DNA of 64,000 bases from assembly GCA_021229015.1 (NCBI GenBank), contig CM037790.1, positions 53,794,901 through 53,858,900 of the forward strand, written 5' to 3'. The position numbers and the translations under genes are program-made. Shown piece after piece: positions 1-12,600 of this stretch; the stretch's first letter is position 1; each line of letters starts with the position of its first letter. This DNA comes from Solen grandis. Its lineage: Eukaryota; Mollusca; Bivalvia; Adapedonta; Solenidae. The notes beneath the pieces were generated by a model. That model had not been told where the DNA came from. It worked only from the letters and a program-made list of their open reading frames with translations, and ran no database searches.

Positions 1-108
1 TCATACGGCCGGTCCTACTAAATTAAGGTCTCGATTTTGATTCCAGCTTGGGACATTAAGATTTTACTTCGTTACGATTTTTTTTCTTATTTTTTTCTGA
101 TATTCCAG

Positions 109-201
109 AATGTTCCTGGGATTGAGTTCAAAAATCTATTCCATGATTGGAGGTCAACGATATTTGAGGCACCAGGTATAATAAACAATAATGTCAACTG
201 A
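109..201 (+). CDS. Probable terminal coding exon of an unidentified upstream gene
   Basis: A pyrimidine-rich acceptor (ends AG at 107-108) is followed by an open frame from 109 to a TGA at 199-201. An AATAAA polyadenylation signal lies at 209-214, eight bases after the stop. The frame encodes about 30 residues including NVPGIEFKNLFHDWRS, which I do not recognise. A GT at 176-177 could alternatively act as a donor and make this a 67-nt internal exon (109-175). The rest of the gene would lie before the window. The acceptor, open frame and poly(A) signal together favour a real last exon, but the exon is short and a chance occurrence is possible. Confidence 0.4.
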   Translation, partial: NVPGIEFKNLFHDWRSTIFEAPGIINNNVN

Positions 202-214
202 TTTAATCAATAAA

Positions 215-2017
215 GTTCTAATTCTTGAAATGTATTTGTATTCAACTTCATTCCTATTCCTTTTAAATTCATTCTTCACATGGCCTAACTCATAGTGTCA
301 TATGTTACAGGTTCATTTGATTTTTAAAAGACATTTAATTCTTAGACGTGTGTATGTGTATCTGTGAATTTACCTTTTCCCGTAAATAAAATATAACACG
401 TTTTACAAAAACTATTATTTCCAAGTCTGTCTTGCGAACTCCCGAATGTAAACGTGCAAATTAAATCTTGTTATTTCATAATTTCATCAGCTGTCATTTA
501 CAGAAATCGGACAAGCGCTTGAAACTCACTTCATCTCAAGAGCGTCTTGGTGACCAAGATCATTGTTCTGATAGAGTTACCTTCCCTTAGATCCTTTCCT
601 GTATGGTATTAGGGATTCGGCCAGTCAGTCTTGGCTTTTCCGGTTTTATTCTTCAAGTAAGGAGCATGTGGATTGTTTGCTTCGATTGAAACTAAAACGT
701 GTAAAAATGGTAAGAATATTTCAGAGGCTAGACCATGCGGTTCATCTTGTTTGAGATATTGTCCCCTCTGAGGTCAATGGGTGTGTTCACAAATTGACAT
801 TTTAACTAAAACTTAATAATTCCAAAATTATCCGTAATATTAAACCCCAAACCACATAGCAAATCTGTGAGATGAAGAGAAGAAATATCTTCCATTATGG
901 ACATTTTTATCAAATTTAGGAATGATAAATATTCTCTACTAGAAATAACTGATTATATTTAACTTTTTTAGCATTATTGAGTTAAACAGTGATTAATCTA
1001 GATGTGTGTCTTGCATCAAAGACGCATAAAAATCAAGAAAGGTGCACAATTTCAAGATATGCGCGTCCTGTTTTATTTTCATATAATCATAATGGTTAAT
1101 AATCCAGGGTGTTTCCCAGGTGTTTGAGACTAGCCTGCTGATGTGTGACATGCTTTGCTTTTGCCGACATATCATAATCCCTACTGCGACCCACATTAAC
1201 ATGCACTGAAATACACACGCGTGTGTATATATTCTCAACAGATCAGCCAATATATAGCATGTCAAATTTTATCACAGTATCCACACGTCACCAATTCTTG
1301 ACGGAGATGCATCATGTATGTGTTGATAATAATCATGCATTAATTCTACCAAATCAGTGAAAAGCACTGATTGTGGCATTAATAATTGAAAGAAATTAAT
1401 ATCTGAGAGACAACCATAAAATTTGAATGGAAAAATTTAAATGGGAGTCATTAAAAAGACGAAAATTAATTGGCCCCGGAATGAACATAAGTATGTCAAA
1501 CTCGAAAACATTGGAATAACTTAATTCCAGAGCAAAAATGTGTTTTTTTCTCTGTCTCAACGTCTCTTAATTTGTAATTTGGATCATCGTGTTTTAATGA
1601 TTGAAGTCCTCCGCTGTAATATAATCTTAACGGAGCTGGATTTCTGGAGAGATTTGACCGTTTATTACATTTTGGAGTTGAATTAGTTCAAGTAAATTTA
1701 AACACCATAATAAATTAATAGGACATTCTCTATGAAATTTGATGGTTGTTGCATTATGACTGAATATATTCAACTTCAAAAATCAACAACTACAAGATGA
1801 AAAGAGAAAGAGCAATGCTGCTTTTTCAGATAAACGTTATTTCAAATTGTTCCAACATACCATCTCTCTTATAAATCCGTTCAGAATTTTTTTTTTCGTA
1901 TTGTTTTATTAAAAGAAATAAATGAATTTGAAAAACATTTTAGCCACAGGCATAACACAAAAAAAGTGCATTCAGGTTTTGAAAAAGACAATAAGTTCAT
2001 TTACAGTTTACTGTATC

Positions 2018-2054
<37 letters not shown>

Positions 2055-3664
2055 TGGGAATCATTTTTTCATCCTGGGACTCATTGATTTAGCTTGGGGA
2101 CTCATTATTTTCAAACATGTGAGTCCTTGGACTCATAACATGGAAATTATAGATTATTCACTGTAATACTGAAATGCAGAGTTGAAATGCATTTGTATTT
2201 TTAAAAACTCTTTCTAGATGAAATCCATGATAAATAATATGAAGAAATTTTATTATCTACACAATTACATCAATTTTGCACAATTTCTGCTTAGTAAGTA
2301 TGAAGTTAGGACCCATTGTTTCGTGTATTTGACCCATTGTTTTGGTGCTCAGACCCATTGATTAGAAAGATGTGCACTATTTGACTCATAGTAATGAATT
2401 TCTAGATTAATCTCTGGTTAAACAATTAATTTAAGCTGCTATTTGAATATGGCCTTTTCTTGAAAAGAAATATTTGGAGCAGGATGTTGGATGATTCAGC
2501 TCAATTACTAAGTCAGTCTAGTTGAAGTCGGATTAATGAAGGGTGTGAGGGTTTTTTACACATTGTTTTCCTAATAATGACCATATACGTTGCCATCAAG
2601 AGTCAGTGATATTTAACAGTTGTGTAGTCTTGTTTTGTAATTGTTATAATATAAATATGTCTTTACCCAGACATCTGGATATCAAACAAATTGATTAATT
2701 ATCAACTCTTCTCAATACCCGTTTTGTATTTGAATTACGTCAGCAACGTTTGATTTGTTTGCATTATCTTGCTTATATATAAATAAATTTGTTTTCATAG
2801 AAAATATATTTATGTTTTGTTTTGAACACACCTGAAAACAATGGGGTGTATGCTTCATATACAGAAACAGATGTTTATAAATGTATATTTGTATAAAATC
2901 ATGTTTACGACAGAAAGTTGACGAATGAAGCCTTATCAAATGTTCAAAGACTTGACAGATCGTTGATATAGCCCATACATAAGTCGAAGTCCCAATGTCT
3001 CCAACTTTTTAGGTTAGTCCCTTCAACTTATTGAAGTTCTACTGTTATTTTATTTTTTTTTTTACTATTCTTCCTAATATCCTTTCCTTCTCTCAACTAT
3101 TGAGTTACCCTACTCTTTGTCTGTCTTGCGCTCTGTTAAAGAAGTAAAATCAAATCGACGGCTTCAGTGTAGATGCAGAATAGCCAAGTGGGCCAGCTTA
3201 CTAATGACAACTTTTTTAAAATCCCAAAATAATGGGGTGACATATTGACTCTGGGGATGTTGACTTTTCAGACAATACAAATCTAGTTGCATTTTATTAT
3301 CTGTGTGTGCTTTTGTATGTGTAAGCAGGTGAGGAAATAGTAGAGCTAGACCAGGACCCAAACCCAGGACCTAGTTTATACAAATCTTCTCACTGATAAG
3401 GATTACTTATAGGATGGTTCATGCTCCCCTGCAAATTTGCAATTCATCCCCAAATTTTCAGAGAACAAATTGCTATGTCCTCAACAAACCCAATTGCAGT
3501 ATATACTGGAGAATTGTACCTTAATTGCCCCACATTGAACACCAAATGTGATCAGATGAGAAAAATGCACAACCAGACTGATTCAAACCTGGGATAAATC
3601 CTTTGAAGAGTAACTGCCAGTCTTAAAGTAAAATTTTGATCAGTGAGTAATTAAAATTTTTCAG
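215..3664. other. Intergenic region and probable POMT1 5' flank
   Basis: AT-rich sequence without recognisable coding exons apart from the candidate POMT1 leader exon ending at 709. It contains a 27-28 base poly-T run (about 2022-2049) and diverged short repeats such as GGGACTCATT around 2060-2140. The POMT1 promoter must lie here if its 5' untranslated exon is local. No clear TATA box or CpG-rich core promoter was identified. Confidence 0.5.
500..709 (+). other. POMT1: Candidate first exon of POMT1 (5' UTR ending in an ATG codon)
   Basis: A strong donor, ATG|GTAAGA, lies at 707-712. Joined to the acceptor at 3663-3664, the ATG at 707-709 reads in frame through AGT CGG ACA into the ATG at 3674. 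This would give an N-terminus MSRTMAEG and a 755-residue protein. The upstream limit near 500 is a guess. Support is the donor quality, frame agreement and the fact that the coding exon at 3665 has a good acceptor and therefore needs an upstream exon. Confidence 0.35.
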
Positions 3665-3673
3665 AGTCGGACA

Positions 3674-6600
3674 ATGGCAGAAGGACAATCTCCTTCAAAT
3701 GGTGGTAAAAATGAGGAGGAAGATGATGCAGAAGAAATTCAGGTTATTATTTGTTTTATTTAGTTCCTTTGTAATAAAAATGTACCAGTACATATTATTT
3801 CCTGTATGACATAAGTACAATGTACCATACTTTTTTATGTATGTCTTTCAACCCTTTCCCTCATATAGACTCATTTTGACACACTCAGTAGGTACCACAT
3901 AAAGCCTGATCTGCAGAAAACCGCAGTTAAACCTTACCAAATTTAATTACAAAATCCTCATTTCCAGACCACTGAGGAGCAGCGAACAGCATAAAACCTG
4001 ATCAGCCTGCGAGTTAGTCGCAGGCTGATCTGGTTTTATGCTGTTCGCATAGGTCTTTTTATGGTTTCCTCTATGAGGGAAAGGGTTAAAGCTAGCGTAA
4101 TATGCATGTTCCTTGCTGATACAGTTTTGTCAGGAATATAGATAAAGCACTTATGACTAAATAAAATGTAACAAACAGCAAATTATAACCAGTGATTTGT
4201 GTGGAAAATCTCTCTCTATCTCCTAATTTCGGGGAAGACATTCCATGCTACATAGCGATCTTTGGGAAAACTGCATGAATTTAGATGTACTAACAGCCCC
4301 TGACCAAGAAAGAAGGCCTGCACTGAAGACTTTTAACTTTTTTACAAGTTGTTGTGTGACCTCTAATAATTCGGATGAGATTTGTCTTGCTGATAATCTC
4401 CTACATTCTTCTTTCAGGATCTCTCAGCAATACACAAGAAGTCTAAACCTTTCTCTGTAAATATAGAAGTAGACTTCATGCAGTTAGGGCTCTTTATTGG
4501 GGCTCTAGTAACTCGGACATGGCAGCTTGGAATCCCATGGGCAGTTGTGTAAGTTTTCCTCATTAAAGGCACATTATTCTTCCAAAAGTATATTCGTTGG
4601 AGAGAAAATCAATATGTGTGATACAGATTTGTTAAGAAATTCAATCTGTACATATTCCTTGACAAAAACATTACTACAATGCATAAATAAGAAGGAATCT
4701 CTTGCTAAAGATCATTCATTGTTTACAAAAATACCTGCTTTGCATATTCCACATATCTTCGTCAATTTTCTGACATTTTCCATAGACCTTACATTTTGAT
4801 CAAAGGTATGTTGCTTTGACGGAAAAATTTCCATTAAAAAAAAAAATAAACAAATTAAAAAAAATACAACTAAGTAATCTGTATGTCAAAGCAACGTACG
4901 GGGTACCACCATTGGTAATGATTACATAGCAGATTTAATCAAAATGTGATTTGCGATAGTTTTTCAAATTCAAATTATTTCCCATTACAAACCATCATCG
5001 GGAATACTCACCAAGAAAAGTTTAAACAATAAGAGTAATTTGACATCCATGTAAAATACTAAATGGCGTAATTTGATCAACATGTTAAGCGCATTTAACT
5101 TTCATTTACAGCAGATATTTGCACATTATGTACCATTTGCATTAGTCTACAATATGTCAAGCGTTTTTATCTTTTCAATTTCATGAAAATTGTATATAAT
5201 GAAAATAATGGGCCTTTAATATGCATGTTCAATAATGTTTATTTTCTATTATCTGCATCATAAGCCAGTGTTGTTTGATTTCTTTTTCAGATGTATTTCA
5301 AGTTTTTCAAATCTTTTGCATTCTGCATTTTTTTTAAAATTTTCAAATTAATGCATATAATCTATGTCTGAAGAAAATAATCAGGTCCAAGAGGATATCA
5401 TATAAAACTGTCAGTCTACATACAGATTTAATTAGAAAAGTATAGTTATTTCGTCTGTATTTCTATGAATGGATTCATGTCCAGAAATTGTTATGTCTAT
5501 GAAATAAACTTTTAATTTTGGATGAATATTTGTGCATAAAACCAACCACTAAAAATTAATATAAATTGATTTTATATTGTAAAAAGGATTACAATTGTTG
5601 TTTTCCAGGTTTGATGAGCTTCATTTTGCCAAGTTTGTGTCTCTATATCTAAAACGGATCTTCTTCTTTGATATTCATCCTCCACTGGGCAAACTGCTTC
5701 TGGCCTTTGCAGGTTTGTTTCTACGCTAATATCCATAACAGAGAAGCAGATAGGCTGCATATAAATCTTTGTGTGAGGAGTAGATAGGCTGCATATAGAA
5801 ATTTGTGTGATTACTTAAAATGAAGAAATACTCATTTATCTTTAAATCGATTGGTATCGGAACTCAATTAAAAATCTTGGAGACTCAGTGAATTATGTAA
5901 GATTTTTTTTTTTAAGTAAATGCAGTATAATTTACAACTAACATTTTTAGCTATGTGGATAAGAAAAGTTTTTATTGATCTTTTCATTTTTGTGTCATCT
6001 GCTGTAAGCAGAGGTTACTAGTAGGGATCACTTTTTTGTTGTCTGTCTGTCCGTCCATCTGTCTGTCCGTCACACTATTACCATCAGGTTTCAGCAGGTG
6101 ACATGTGTGTTCCAAAGAATGCTCTTGTTTTTATTTCAGGTGGATATGCAGGTTTTGAAGGGGACATTGGCTTCGATCGTATAGGAGTCAGTATGTATAT
6201 ACTTCCAATGCTATACATTATGTCATACTATTGAATCAGACCTATTGCAGGAAAATATCCCTGGAGTAGGAACAACAGCACAAAATTAGGGTCCTTCAAT
6301 ATATATATGTTTTTTTTACCCTCCTTATATTATGATATAGATTGCCTAAGATACCTCCTACCAACCAGTTTTGAATTTGATTTTCCTGAATTAACATGAC
6401 GCAAAAATGCCCTAAAATGAAAATGCTTATCGGTTTAACAAGTGAAAAGCTGTACAAATCTCTGACAAACGAATGCATGTGAATCTTGCTTTCAATAGTA
6501 ACCTTAGTTCAACAACCTTCGACAAACATTTGGGGTGGGGATATACCTCTTTTGGCGTCACTTATATGAGAATGCTTTTTTAGGATTCAACTGGTCCATA

Positions 6601-9600
6601 TCTTAGGTATGTATATATAGGGGACGAATTGTATCTCGCACTGTGTCTCCGTAAAATTTCTTAGATCGTTACAATTTCTTTAGTTGTAGTTCATGTATTG
6701 TTTTTTAGAAAATAAGATTTGTCAGTAACTGATAATATTGACTCTGACCTTAAATGGGAATTTAAATATCACAACTAATGAATAATTGACGCACATATCA
6801 CGCTCATAAATGTCAAGAAATGGGCAAGCTTCTTCGTATCAGCTTTGAAGCAAGCAGGATTTTTACTGGAAAAATGCCGCCCCCCTGCTATTAATTCTGC
6901 AATTGTATGAAACCCCCCGTCACTCCCAACAGACTGAAATTGAACCCCAAATGAGATGTTGACAAGTTTCTAATAGTATTTGAACCCCCCACCAATGAAT
7001 TCATAAGTCATTGTTCTGATGAACCCACTAGCGTGTTGTACCTGGAACAGCCTTGGGTCATTTTCTTGGTGGTCTTATTAACTTGGATTTTGTAAACTGT
7101 TTTATTCATTAATATTCATCTCTATGAAAAATAATCATTTAATTTGTATGATATGATTGAACAAATATTTGTACCAATGAAATCGATTTGATTACAGATT
7201 CAAGCAAAATTTTATGTCAACAAAAATTATTGATTAACAGTTGTTTTTACTCTGCTTAAACATATTTGAAAACATTTAATAGTCACTTATTATGTAATTT
7301 TAAAGAATAGCAGAAAAGTTGGACAAAGATCTTAATTGAAGGAAGTAAATTATCAATGAATATTAAGGAACAATTAGAATCAAAATCTATCCTAGCTTGT
7401 CATGGAATAGTGAAAACTAGCATTTTAGAATTTTTTATAATAAACAAAACAAAAATAAAGATTTTCTTTGTAAGGTTAATTTATTGATAAAATCAAACAC
7501 TGAATTTCATTGTTTTTAGATAGTAATTAATGCTTGCCAGTTGTTCTTTCCAGTACCTCATTGTTTCCAGACTTCTGTAATTTTTTATCAGTATTTATTG
7601 GTTGCCATGACAACATTGTCATTGTTTCCAGGCTACTCTTCGGTGTTTCCGGTTCAGCAGCTGAGACTCATACCTGCCATCTGCGGCAGCCTGGTTGTGC
7701 CGCTAGTCTACCAGATTGCAGTGGAGCTGGGGTTCACACGCTGGGTTGCCCTGCTGGCTGGGGCATTCATCCTGCTAGGTGGGTACTTCCATAACCCTGC
7801 TGATTAGATATTAAGAAGAAATAGCAAGCTGTAAAGATACAAGTTACTTTGCATTCAGGGCTTTGGTATTGCAAAATAGACATTTCAACTGTTTAAAGAG
7901 ATATGCTAATTAAATTATCAGATTATCCAATAACAACACTGGGATATCATGTGACCAATGGTAGACATTGTTAACACAAAAGAGCATGTGTTGTTTGGGT
8001 ACTGTTTGTGACCAGTTGACCTTGTCATGAATGAAAATGATTCCCAAATTAAAGGTAATGGTGGGACTTCCATTTTCACTGCAAGAACTTGGGCCTTGCT
8101 AATCATATAATTCAGCGAATGCTGTGGCTAATAAATTTTTCACTTTCATTGATATGTCTAGTTTATCCATTTTTGACTTGTCTTTTTTATCCTCTAATTC
8201 ATTGTAAAATGATATTCCAAGATATAAAGGGTGAAAATTAGCCTCTATTGTTGTAGACTGATACAAATCTTCTCATTTTCTGTTGCTGTTTGTATACATT
8301 TTCAGACAATGCTCTCCTGGTCCAGTCCAGGTTCATGTTGATGGAGGGAATGTTGATCTTTTTCATGTGCCTCAGCATCCTCAGCTTCCTCAGGTTCAGG
8401 CACCTTAAACACAGGTAACACACAGCACAAATATTATATAGTAAATAGAGTTTTGTAAATACCATAAGCTGCTTTTTAATTTGTAAATGACATAAGCAGA
8501 CAGTCTGGTTATCAGTTAGGCTCACATGGAGATCTGATGGACCAAGAAATTTTGATAACAAGTCTTATCAGGTGGACTGACATCCCAGTTAATTTTACTA
8601 TATGTTTTTTAAGCATATACACAAATATTTTCATGCCCACACATAGATAGATTGGAGACATATTGTTTTTGTCACAGAACTTTAACCTTGACCATAGTAC
8701 AGAAGTTTTACCTACAGCCTCCAAATTTTACAGGTGCATGCACCTTGAGGAGCTCTTACTGCCAGACCTACTTAGAGGTCATGGGGTCAAAAGTCAAGGT
8801 CACTGTGACCCAAAATAGCAAATATCAACCTTGGTCATAAAATTAAAGTGCTTCCACCTACAGCCTCCAAACTTCACAGGTGCATGCACCTTGATGAGCT
8901 TTACTGGTCAGACCCTTCTAGAGGTCACAGGGTCAAAGTTCAAGGTCACTGTGACTGGTAATAGAAAATTTTTACCTTGGTCATAACATGAAAGCGCTTC
9001 TACCTACAGCCTCCAATTTCACAGGTGTTCATTCAAAAATAGTTTTCTTTATTAAAAATTGACACTAAACTTTCCCTCATTATCCATTCAAGAAAAATAA
9101 TTTTGTACATTAAAAACATGGAATCATCCATCTACTTTTTTACATAGATTTTCTCAAAATATTTCCTCTCAGCAGTTTCATCTTTTAAGGTTGTTACATA
9201 TAAGGCCCCAAAATGCACATTTTATGACTATTTTAACTGTGTTACATAGGATTTAATCCTTTATTGCATATCTTTCAGTCATGTCCTGTATATATTTTCA
9301 GGGAGTTTTCACTGGCCTGGTGGTTCTGGCTGTGTTCTACAGGTGTCAGCTTCACCTGCTGTCTCAGGTAAATTCTCTTTGCTATGTTCATCAATGATTA
9401 TATGTGATCTTTTTATTATGCCCTCACTGAACTTACAAGTAAGTTACTTTGTGAAGTGGTGTAAGCAGAGGTGACACATAGGGATTACTTTTCTGTCACC
9501 TGTCAGTCCGTTTATCTGTCACACTTTTTCTGTCACGCTACAGCATTTTTTTAAACAATGATATTTATATTCACTTAAATGTATTTATATCACAATTGCA

Positions 9601-12600
9601 TAAATCTATTTCATACTCTTTTCTTGATTGATTGCAGTGTGAAGTATATAGGATTTTTCACAGCTGTCTTGTTGGTTTATCTTGCACTACGAGACTACTG
9701 GAAAATGCTGGCTGACTTCACCCGTTCTGATGTAAGTTTTAAGGGTTTTTTAACTGGTATCTGAATCAGGATTTTATGCTTTAAATTAAGTCACTGTAGT
9801 TATATCGTAACATACAAATCTGTCACCCCAAACAAGTGAAGAATTGGTTGAATTGAAGATATGAGATGATGTAGATAACGTAGGGACATTAACCAACAAA
9901 CAGATATAATGTAGATAAAGAAACTTATTAAATTTACTTTTTCATATTTTGCTCAGCATTCAGAGAGTTGTTACTATTGCTAGTAGCTGATGGTAGAAGT
10001 TGCTAATACATATTATAACAACACATTTGTTTTCAAGTTTGTTTTGTTTTTTTTGTTTTTTTTTCATTTTTATACGCCCGAAGGGCTGTATTATGTTATG
10101 CCGCTGGTCGTCCGTCCGTCTGTCCGTCCGTCCGTCTGTCCGTCCGTCCGTCTGTCCGTCCGTCCGTTAGCAATTTCGTGTCTGCTCTGTATCTTTTGAA
10201 CCACTTAATATAAATGAAAACTATTTGGCAGAAGTATCACCCAGAGTGAGAGGATGTGCAGAACATAGGTTTCAGATGGCTAGGTTCAAGGTCAAGGTCA
10301 CAATTCAAGGTCAAATATCTTAACTGGTGCAAAATTAGTATTTTTGTGTCCGCTCTGTATCTTTTGACCTGCTGGATGTAAATGGAAACTATTTGGCAGA
10401 AGTATCACCCACAGTAAGAGGATGTGCAGAACATAGGTTTCAGATGGCTAGGTTCAAGGTCAAGGTCACAATTCAAGGTCAAATATCTTAACTGGAGCAA
10501 ATTTAGTATATTTGTGTCCGCTCTGTATCTTTTGACCCGCTGGATGTAAATGGAAACTATTTGGCAGAAGTATCACCCACAGTAAGAGGATGTGCAGAAC
10601 ATAGGTTTCAGATGGCTAGGTTCAAGGTCAAGGTCACAATTCAAGGTCAAATATCTTAACTGGTGCAAAATTAGTATATTGACCTCATATTCACCAACAT
10701 TGAAGACTGTATATGTGGAACCAAAGAAGCATATTACACTGACCATAAACTATGTTGGGTTAGCTGGTAATGAGGTAACTCTTGATTAAAGCACTATTCA
10801 CATAATAAGAAACATGAAAAACCTATTTGTAGCCACTGTTATAATAAAGCCCTTGAAGATTAACATTGCCAATCCTTCTTGTTGAAATAATACTTTATAT
10901 ATACATGTTTGTGCTTATCCTTTTTGTCTTAGGATATTCCCTGACAATACATACCTTCGGGCGTATATTGCCCCGCTGTCAGCGGAGCTCTTGTTATTTA
11001 CCAGTTGATAAAAGAAAATATAGAAATTTCAGTTTTTAAAGGTGCAAATTATAAGCTGATGAAAAATAAATTTGTAAGAACACTTTTAAACTGTAGTTTC
11101 AGTCAGACATTTAACTTTGCCTTTGTATGTTAAATATCCTTTTATATTGTAGATGAACCTTGTGAAAAACATGGTGGCCAGGTTTCTACATCTCCTCATT
11201 GTACCGGTCATGGTGTATGTGTATATTTTCTACATTCACCTCAATATACTGACCAAGGCTGGTCCCCATGACAACGTGATGACCAGTGCATTCCAAGCAA
11301 GCTTGGAGGTATCTTTCTAATTTCATTTTCTCTTCTTTAATTCTCCCTCTTCTATTTCATTTTCTCATCTTTAAACTCTCCATACATCTACATACATTTA
11401 CAATGTGCTCTCCTTACTTCTACTTTCACTTTCTAAAATTTTGTTTCTGATTGTTTTAGTATTGAATTTTACTCTCTTTCTTGTATGCATGTATGATATA
11501 ACTATGACTTATTAATTCACCATTCAAATTAGGAATACAAAAAGACTAAGGTGAAATGATATATGCATAAAAACCTAAAAATAATTTTTGTCCTTCCAAA
11601 TTGGATGGAAAAGCCAAAAATTTACTATTTAATAGGTCTAATTTAATGATATTCTTTTAACAGTATATGCAGATATAATGAAATCAGTATGAAAATGTTA
11701 CAATTTAGAGTTAATACTTGTGTACATATTATTAAGAAAGAGGCATTCTGCTACACACTTTTTTAATGCATTGAAACATAAAGCTAAAATTGATGTAAGC
11801 ATTTTATGAGCAGGATTTGAAAATGCAAGAGAAAAGAAATTATATGTTTCAGAGTTAAATTTCATGTTTCTGTTCTTAAATCTTTTTAAAAAAGGTTGAA
11901 GTAAAACATAGAGAAAACATGCTTGTATAGGATATATAATACACTGGTGTTTTTCTTCCACTCTAGGGTGGACTTGCAACCCTGACAAAAGGTCAACCCC
12001 TGTATGTTGCCTATGGGTCTCAGATCACGCTGCGACACACATACGATCCTAATCCTGGGAAGCCATGTTGGCTTCATTCCCACCCTCATGTGTATCCCGT
12101 GCGATACCCTGATGGGCGGGGCAGCAGTCACCAGCAGCAGGTCACGTGCTATGTGTTCAAGGACATTAACAATTGGTGGATCGTTAAACACCCAGATAGG
12201 TGAGCCTTTGTTTATCTTCATGTAAACAATAAAGAATCTGCAGAAAGTCTAGGATCTTGATATATCCAAATTTGTTATAGGTGGAATTAATGGCTTTCAG
12301 TTTGATTAAGAATATTGGCAGTGAATATGCCAAATCAGTTAAAAACAATATAAATTACAAAATGAAGATTTGGTTCATCGTTAAACCAGGTTATACAGTG
12401 TAACTTCTGAATTCCCGACCTTCTAAAATTCAGAACTTCTAAAATTTTGACAATTTTCTGGGCTTCTATTCCTCTTAGATAGTAATTTCTATACTTTTTC
12501 TTTACTCATTCTGGTATTTTAACACTTTAGCCATTGGACATGTTATTTTTTTATATTTCATGTTTCTTTCATCTTACACAGTAAGATCTGATTCAGATTC

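Larger units (their letters stand above)
4418..11308 (+). other. POMT1: POMT1 N-terminal membrane/catalytic part (coding exons 2-9)
   Basis: These eight exons encode about residues 24-309. After an acidic, Lys-rich N-terminus comes a hydrophobic segment ([15 protein letters not shown]), then the first luminal loop with Asp69-Glu70, the catalytic acidic pair of the PMT family, and [18 protein letters not shown]. Later exons give alternating hydrophobic segments, for example [61 protein letters not shown] and [19 protein letters not shown]. The last exon ends in SAFQASLE, just before the MIR region, as in other POMT1 proteins. All exon joins keep the frame. Confidence 0.93.

Noticed and set aside
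12385..12480. Possible half of a Tigger-like element (TACAGTGTAACTTCTGAATT)
   Set aside because: Only one end is suggestive; no inverted partner or TA-flanked right end was found.
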